Positions 60,302 through 64,000 of a stretch of 64,000 nucleotides of DNA are shown here, piece after piece. Each line of letters begins with the position of its first letter. Within the stretch, counting starts at the first letter, position 1. The translations under genes were made by a program, and so were the position numbers. The DNA comes from Pseudomonas lundensis. GTDB taxonomy: Bacteria; Pseudomonadota; Gammaproteobacteria; Pseudomonadales; Pseudomonadaceae. The stretch spans positions 84,084-148,083 of the forward strand of contig NZ_JYKY01000012.1 in assembly GCF_001042985.1 (NCBI RefSeq), in the 5' to 3' direction. The notes under the pieces were generated by a model, which saw only the letters and a list, made by a program, of their open reading frames with translations, was not told where the DNA came from and did not search any database.

Positions 60302-61356
60302 ACGAATTTGATCTGTTGGGCCCGCGCGCGTATGGCGACGCATTGGGTACGGCGGTGCTCAAGGCTACCGCTGACGATTTTCAGGTCGATGAAGTCCTGG
60401 ATATTCCCCTGTCCGGGGATGGCGAGCATCTATGGCTGTGGGTGGAAAAGCGTGGTCTGAACACCGAAGAGGCCGCGCGCCGGATTGCCAAGGCCGCCGG
60501 TGTGCCACTGCGTACAGTCAGTTATGCCGGGCTTAAGGATCGTCAGGCGCTGACCCGCCAGTGGTTTAGCGTTCAGTTGCCGGGCAAGGCTGATCCGGAC
60601 CTGTCTTCGGCTGAAAATGACACGCTGACCATCCTCAAGACGTCGCGTCACAAGCGCAAGTTGCAGCGCGGAGCCCACGCGGCCAACGGCTTCACGTTGC
60701 GCCTGACTCAATTGGCGGGCGACAAGGACGCGTTGCAGCAACGTCTGGAGCTGATTGCCCGTCAGGGTATTCCCAACTATTTCGGCACCCAGCGTTTTGG
60801 CTGGCAGGGTGGCAATCTTGGGGAGGCGCGTGATTACGCTGCCCGCAAGGCGTTGCCTGAACAGCGCAATGTACGGTCACGGCTGCTGTCGACGGCCCGC
60901 AGCTACCTGTTCAATCAGGTGTTGGCGGCCCGTGTAGCAGACGGCACTTGGCAGAAAGCTCAGGTGGGCGACCTTCTGGCCTTTACCGATAGCCGGAGTT
61001 TCTTCCCGGCCGGTGAGGCAGAATGCAGCGATCCGCGCCTGGCCATTCTGGATGTGCACCCGACCGGGCCGCAGTGGGGCGAAGGGGATTCTCCTGCCCA
61101 GGGCGCGCCCCATGAACTGGAACAGTCGATCGCCGAGCGTGAAGCTGATCTGCGCGATTGGCTGGTCCGTGCGGGCATGAGTCACGAACGACGCATTCTG
61201 CGGCTGCCCATTGGCCGGTTGACGTGGCATTATCCAGAGCCTGACATTCTGCAACTGGAATTTGTACTGCCGGCCGGATGCTTCGCCACTGTTCTGGTGC
61301 GCGAACTTGTTGATCTGGTGCCGTTGGGTCAAACGGACAGCCTATGCGTATTCTGA
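60298..61356 (+). CDS. truD: tRNA pseudouridine(13) synthase
   Basis: TruD makes pseudouridine at position 13 of tRNA-Glu. The 352-residue product has the family catalytic motif [17 protein letters not shown], with its active Asp near residue 81, the [18 protein letters not shown] block near residue 155, and the TRUD insertion domain. The [17 protein letters not shown] segment near residue 52 is also characteristic. It overlaps ispF (ATGA) and the start of surE (by 13 bases), so these are coupled. Confidence 0.96.
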   Translation: MNEFDLLGPRAYGDALGTAVLKATADDFQVDEVLDIPLSGDGEHLWLWVEKRGLNTEEAARRIAKAAGVPLRTVSYAGLKDRQALTRQWFSVQLPGKADPDLSSAENDTLTILKTSRHKRKLQRGAHAANGFTLRLTQLAGDKDALQQRLELIARQGIPNYFGTQRFGWQGGNLGEARDYAARKALPEQRNVRSRLLSTARSYLFNQVLAARVADGTWQKAQVGDLLAFTDSRSFFPAGEAECSDPRLAILDVHPTGPQWGEGDSPAQGAPHELEQSIAEREADLRDWLVRAGMSHERRILRLPIGRLTWHYPEPDILQLEFVLPAGCFATVLVRELVDLVPLGQTDSLCVF

Positions 61357-62093
61357 TTTCTAACGATGATGGGGTAAGTGCCCCGGGCCTTGCAGCGCTT
61401 CACGCGGCACTGGCCGATTATGCCGAGTGTGTGGTGATTGCGCCCGAGCAGGACAAAAGCGGGGCCAGCAGCTCGCTGACGCTCGATCGCCCGCTGCACC
61501 CGCATACCTTGGCCAATGGTTTTGTCAGCATTAATGGCACGCCGACCGACTGCGTTCATTTAGGCATTCACGGCCTGCTGGACCCGCAACCCGACATGGT
61601 GGTTTCCGGGATAAACCTTGGGGCTAACCTGGGCGATGATGTGCTGTATTCGGGAACCGTTGCTGCCGCACTGGAAGGCCGGTTTCTGCAACGGCCGTCA
61701 TTCGCATTTTCGTTTGTGTCGCGTCAGCTCGATAACTTGCCGACGGCGGCTTACTTCGCTCGCAAGCTGGTGCAAGCCCATGACCAGTTGGACCTGCCGC
61801 CGCGTACCGTGCTTAACGTGAATATTCCCAACTTGCCGTTGGACAAGATTCGCGGCATCCAGCTCACGCGCCTGGGGCACCGGGCGCGTGCTGCGGCGCC
61901 GGTGCAGGTGGTCGACCCGCGCGGCAAGGCGGGTTACTGGATTGCCGCCGCGGGCGATGTGGAAGATGGTGGGCCGGGAACGGACTTTCATGCGGTCATG
62001 CAGGGTTATGTGTCGATCACGCCATTGCAGCTTGATCGCACGTTTGGCGAGGCATTCAAATGTCTCGATGGTTGGCTTGAGGGCTTGGGGTGA
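61344..62093 (+). CDS. surE: 5'/3'-nucleotidase SurE
   Basis: SurE is a metal-dependent survival-type nucleotidase acting on nucleoside monophosphates. The 249-residue product starts [16 protein letters not shown], with the metal-binding Asp-Asp at residues 8-9. It has the [13 protein letters not shown] loop near residue 35 with the metal Ser, [11 protein letters not shown] near residue 66 and [23 protein letters not shown] near residues 88-110. The start is inside the 3' end of truD. pcm begins at its stop codon, as in E. coli surE-pcm-nlpD-rpoS. Confidence 0.96.
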   Translation: MRILISNDDGVSAPGLAALHAALADYAECVVIAPEQDKSGASSSLTLDRPLHPHTLANGFVSINGTPTDCVHLGIHGLLDPQPDMVVSGINLGANLGDDVLYSGTVAAALEGRFLQRPSFAFSFVSRQLDNLPTAAYFARKLVQAHDQLDLPPRTVLNVNIPNLPLDKIRGIQLTRLGHRARAAAPVQVVDPRGKAGYWIAAAGDVEDGGPGTDFHAVMQGYVSITPLQLDRTFGEAFKCLDGWLEGLG

Positions 62094-62770
62094 TGGGGCG
62101 TGAACAGAGTGGCCTGATGCATCGCGGTATTGGCATGACTTCCGAGCGTACTCGTGAGCGGCTGATTCAGCGCCTGGTTGACGAAGGCATCGTCAATCAA
62201 AACGTGCTTGAGGTTATTCGTCGCACCCCGCGTCACCTGTTTGTAGACGAAGCGCTGGCGCACCGGGCTTACGAAGACACCGCCTTGCCGATTGGCAACA
62301 ATCAGACGATTTCCCAGCCTTATATGGTGGCGCGCATGAGCGAGCTGCTACTCGAAGACGGCCCGTTGGACAAGGTCATGGAAATCGGCACCGGCTCCGG
62401 TTATCAAACCGCCGTGCTGTCGCAGCTGGTTGAGCGCATCTTCTCGGTCGAGCGCATCAAGGTGCTTCAGGATCGGGCCAAAGAGCGCTTGCAGGCGCTC
62501 AACTTGCGCAATGTGGTGTTTCGCTGGGGCGATGGCTGGGAAGGCTGGCCAGCGCTGGCGCCCTATAACGGCATTATCGTGACAGCAGTCGCTACGGATG
62601 TGCCCCAGGCCTTGCTGGATCAGTTGGCACCGGGTGGGCGCCTGGTGATTCCGGTGGGGGCGGGCGAAGTGCAGCAACTGATGTTAATCGTGCGCGAGGA
62701 GCATGGTTTTGCGCGTCGCGTGATCGGTAATGTGCGTTTTGTACCGCTTTTGAATGGCCCGTTGGCCTGA
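62093..62770 (+). CDS. pcm: Protein-L-isoaspartate O-methyltransferase
   Basis: Pcm repairs isoaspartyl damage in proteins by SAM-dependent methylation. The 225-residue product has the [16 protein letters not shown] motif near residue 65, the SAM-binding [18 protein letters not shown] near residue 93 and a post-motif [22 protein letters not shown] near residues 141-162. The ATG at 62093 overlaps the surE stop (TGATG) and has GAGGG upstream; an alternative GTG at 62090 is three bases earlier. The next gene is nlpD after about 200 bases. Confidence 0.95.
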   Translation: MGREQSGLMHRGIGMTSERTRERLIQRLVDEGIVNQNVLEVIRRTPRHLFVDEALAHRAYEDTALPIGNNQTISQPYMVARMSELLLEDGPLDKVMEIGTGSGYQTAVLSQLVERIFSVERIKVLQDRAKERLQALNLRNVVFRWGDGWEGWPALAPYNGIIVTAVATDVPQALLDQLAPGGRLVIPVGAGEVQQLMLIVREEHGFARRVIGNVRFVPLLNGPLA

Positions 62771-62977
62771 CCCTCATTCATCTGCGCTGAATTATAGGGG
62801 CGGGCGGGGGTCCTATAGCCCGACGCCAAGGCTCTGTTTAGCCTCACACGTGCTTTAAACGGCGTGTTTAAGCATCGGCTTTACTGTCTGTAATAGCTGC
62901 GTTGCCAGTTATACTTGCGCCACATTTCGGCCGGTACTGGCCATCTAATATTTAGCCACCATCAAAGGGAGCGGCGG

Positions 62978-63805
62978 GTGAGTCTCACAGTCATTGCGCA
63001 GCGTATGAGAACCAATAGCTATCACAGACTGGTGGTCGGTTTACTTCTGAGTGCCACGCTTGCCTTGCTGGCGGCCTGTTCCAGTTCGCCCAAAAATGGC
63101 GTGCGTGTTGTCGACCGTAATGGTGTGGCCCAGCGCCCGGCCGTGACCACCGGGCAATACGTTGTCCGGCGTGGCGACACGCTGTTTTCCATTGCGTTTC
63201 GCTACGGATGGGACTGGAAGGCGCTGGCGGCCCGTAACAATATTGGGGCGCCATTCACGATCGTTCCGGGGCAGACCATCCGCTTTGACGGAAGAGCCGG
63301 CGCCCGTCCGACAGCCGTCGCCACCAGTACTGTCACGTCATCTTCATCGGGCAGTAAAACAACGGTCATCAAGCGTCAAGCCACCGCAACGAAGACTGCA
63401 GTTGCCCCGGCACCATTGCCTGCCGGACCCGCTCCCAAAGGCTGGGGCTGGCCTGCAAACGGTATTTTGATCGGTAAATTCTCTTCAAACGGTAGTTTGA
63501 ATAAAGGTATTGATATCGCCGGGGATTTGGGACAGCCTGTTTTAGCTGCGTCGGATGGCTCAGTGGTGTACGCCGGGAGTGGATTGAGGGGCTACGGCGA
63601 ATTAGTCATCATCAAACACAGCGATACCTACGTCAGTGCCTACGGTCACAACCGCAGGCTCTTGGTTCGGGAGGGGCAGCAGGTCAAGGTTGGACAGACA
63701 ATTGCCGAAATGGGGTCAACTGGTACAGACCGGGTGAAACTTCACTTTGAAATTCGCCGCCAAGGTAAACCTGTAGATCCACTGCAATTTCTTCCACGCC
63801 GTTGA
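62978..63805 (+). CDS. nlpD: Murein hydrolase activator NlpD (LysM and degenerate LytM lipoprotein)
   Basis: NlpD is an outer-membrane lipoprotein that activates amidases during septum splitting. The 275-residue product starts at a GTG with AAGGGAG 6-7 bases upstream, the only start giving a proper lipoprotein signal (LLSATLALLAAC, Cys34). A LysM peptidoglycan-binding domain spans about residues 61-103, then a Ser/Thr/Ala-rich linker, then a LytM/M23 domain at about 164-271. In the LytM domain, the metal His of the HxxxD motif is Asn175 (NKGID), so it should be catalytically dead, as in E. coli NlpD. In gamma-proteobacteria the main rpoS promoter lies inside nlpD; here IS sequence follows only ~70 bases downstream. 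Confidence 0.95.
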   Translation: MSLTVIAQRMRTNSYHRLVVGLLLSATLALLAACSSSPKNGVRVVDRNGVAQRPAVTTGQYVVRRGDTLFSIAFRYGWDWKALAARNNIGAPFTIVPGQTIRFDGRAGARPTAVATSTVTSSSSGSKTTVIKRQATATKTAVAPAPLPAGPAPKGWGWPANGILIGKFSSNGSLNKGIDIAGDLGQPVLAASDGSVVYAGSGLRGYGELVIIKHSDTYVSAYGHNRRLLVREGQQVKVGQTIAEMGSTGTDRVKLHFEIRRQGKPVDPLQFLPRR

Positions 63806-63814
63806 TCAGTTACC

Positions 63815-63847
63815 AGCCCGTTCCTTGATGTAGTAAAGGAATGGGCT
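63815..63847 (+). terminator. Inverted repeat downstream of nlpD, in the rpoS leader position
   Basis: A 12-bp stem (AGCCCGTTCCTT / AAGGAATGGGCT, one G-U) with a 9-base loop lies 10 bases past the nlpD stop. There is no U-run. If rpoS once followed, this would be part of its leader; it is called a terminator only for lack of a better class. Confidence 0.35.
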
Positions 63848-63873
63848 CCAGCATTGCCAAGGATCAGGCGAGG

Positions 63874-64000
63874 CTAGGCTCTGTACGTAAAGTATTGTCG
63901 CAAGCACCGCATAGCGCAGGCCAATGAGACCATCGCCGCAAAACTTGTTGCGAGCTTGTCGAAGCGCGTCACGATGCGACGGTTCTCCTTCAGCCAGCCA
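63874..64000 (-). CDS. IS5-family transposase, C-terminal end (5' part outside window)
   Basis: The minus strand is open from the window edge to a TAG at 63874 and encodes about 41 residues including GWLKENRRIVTRFDKLATSF, then MVSLACAMRCLRQYF and a final YRA. The RxxTRFDK-L-x-SF and SLACAMRCLR-F segments are the conserved C-terminus of IS5-family (DDE) transposases, after the last catalytic Glu. Only this end is visible, so completeness cannot be judged. The gene points toward nlpD, with its start to the right of the window. Confidence 0.85.
   Translation of the reverse strand, partial: GWLKENRRIVTRFDKLATSFAAMVSLACAMRCLRQYFTYRA
63877..64000 (-). mobile_element. Left end of an IS5-family insertion sequence, downstream of nlpD
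   Basis: The sequence from about 63877 (GGCTCTGTACGTAAAG...) onward is transposase-coding on the minus strand, while that before 63870 reads as the normal region following nlpD. The exact border is uncertain by a few bases. CTAG at 63874-63877 would fit a duplicated target site of IS5-type elements. The element continues beyond the window. Confidence 0.75.

Overview
The window is chromosomal DNA from a Pseudomonas, probably not P. aeruginosa. The evidence is the gene content and order: the ppc-adk-tsaB block, a MexL/MexJ/MexK-type efflux locus, glnD-map | rpsB-tsf-pyrH-frr-uppS-cdsA-dxr-rseP-bamA-skp-lpxD-fabZ-lpxA-lpxB-rnhB-dnaE-accA, and a LysR-adhC-fghA module between ispD and ispF. Proteins read as close Pseudomonas homologues, and there are REP-like inverted repeats typical of the genus. 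No species call is justified from sequence reading alone.

Layout. 1-6 kb: 3' end of ppc, adk, tsaB, a small Pseudomonas-type protein, a DUF72 protein, an internally duplicated protein of unknown function, and rsmJ. 5.5-10.5 kb: a TetR repressor divergent from a two-gene RND efflux operon without its own outer-membrane channel. 10.5-19.3 kb: a YbaY-like lipoprotein, plsB, a cold-shock protein with a long leader, a small unknown protein, rlmA, dapE, and a large GH17-GT2 beta-glucan synthase. 19.5-23.5 kb: tcdA and the csdA-csdE sulfur-transfer pair, dapD and an ArsC/Spx-like protein. 23.7-30.2 kb: a CPA1 Na+/H+ antiporter, dapC, glnD and map. 30.6-55.5 kb: the large core run for translation (rpsB, tsf, frr), isoprenoid and phospholipid synthesis (uppS, cdsA, dxr), envelope assembly (rseP, bamA, skp), lipid A (lpxD, fabZ, lpxA, lpxB), then rnhB, dnaE, accA, tilS, pyrG, kdsA and eno. 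55.6-63.8 kb: ftsB, ispD, the formaldehyde-detoxification module (LysR, adhC, fghA), ispF, truD, surE, pcm and nlpD.

How the genes work together. Lysine/diaminopimelate synthesis is represented three times (dapE, dapD, dapC). The MEP isoprenoid pathway is also represented three times (dxr, ispD, ispF), feeding uppS. Lipid A/KDO synthesis (lpxD, fabZ, lpxA, lpxB, kdsA) sits beside the outer-membrane protein assembly genes. RNA modification is spread through the window: tsaB, rsmJ, rlmA, tcdA, tilS and truD.

The main anomaly is at the right edge. About 70 bases after the nlpD stop, where Pseudomonas normally carries rpoS, the sequence changes into the 3' end of an IS5-family transposase on the minus strand. 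This implies an insertion at the nlpD-rpoS junction that may disrupt or re-wire expression of the stationary-phase sigma factor. Apart from that, no CRISPR array, prophage, toxin-antitoxin pair, defence system, tRNA or rRNA gene was seen. I do not see a clearly undescribed multi-gene system here; the findings are mainly regulatory structures and oddities within core genes.
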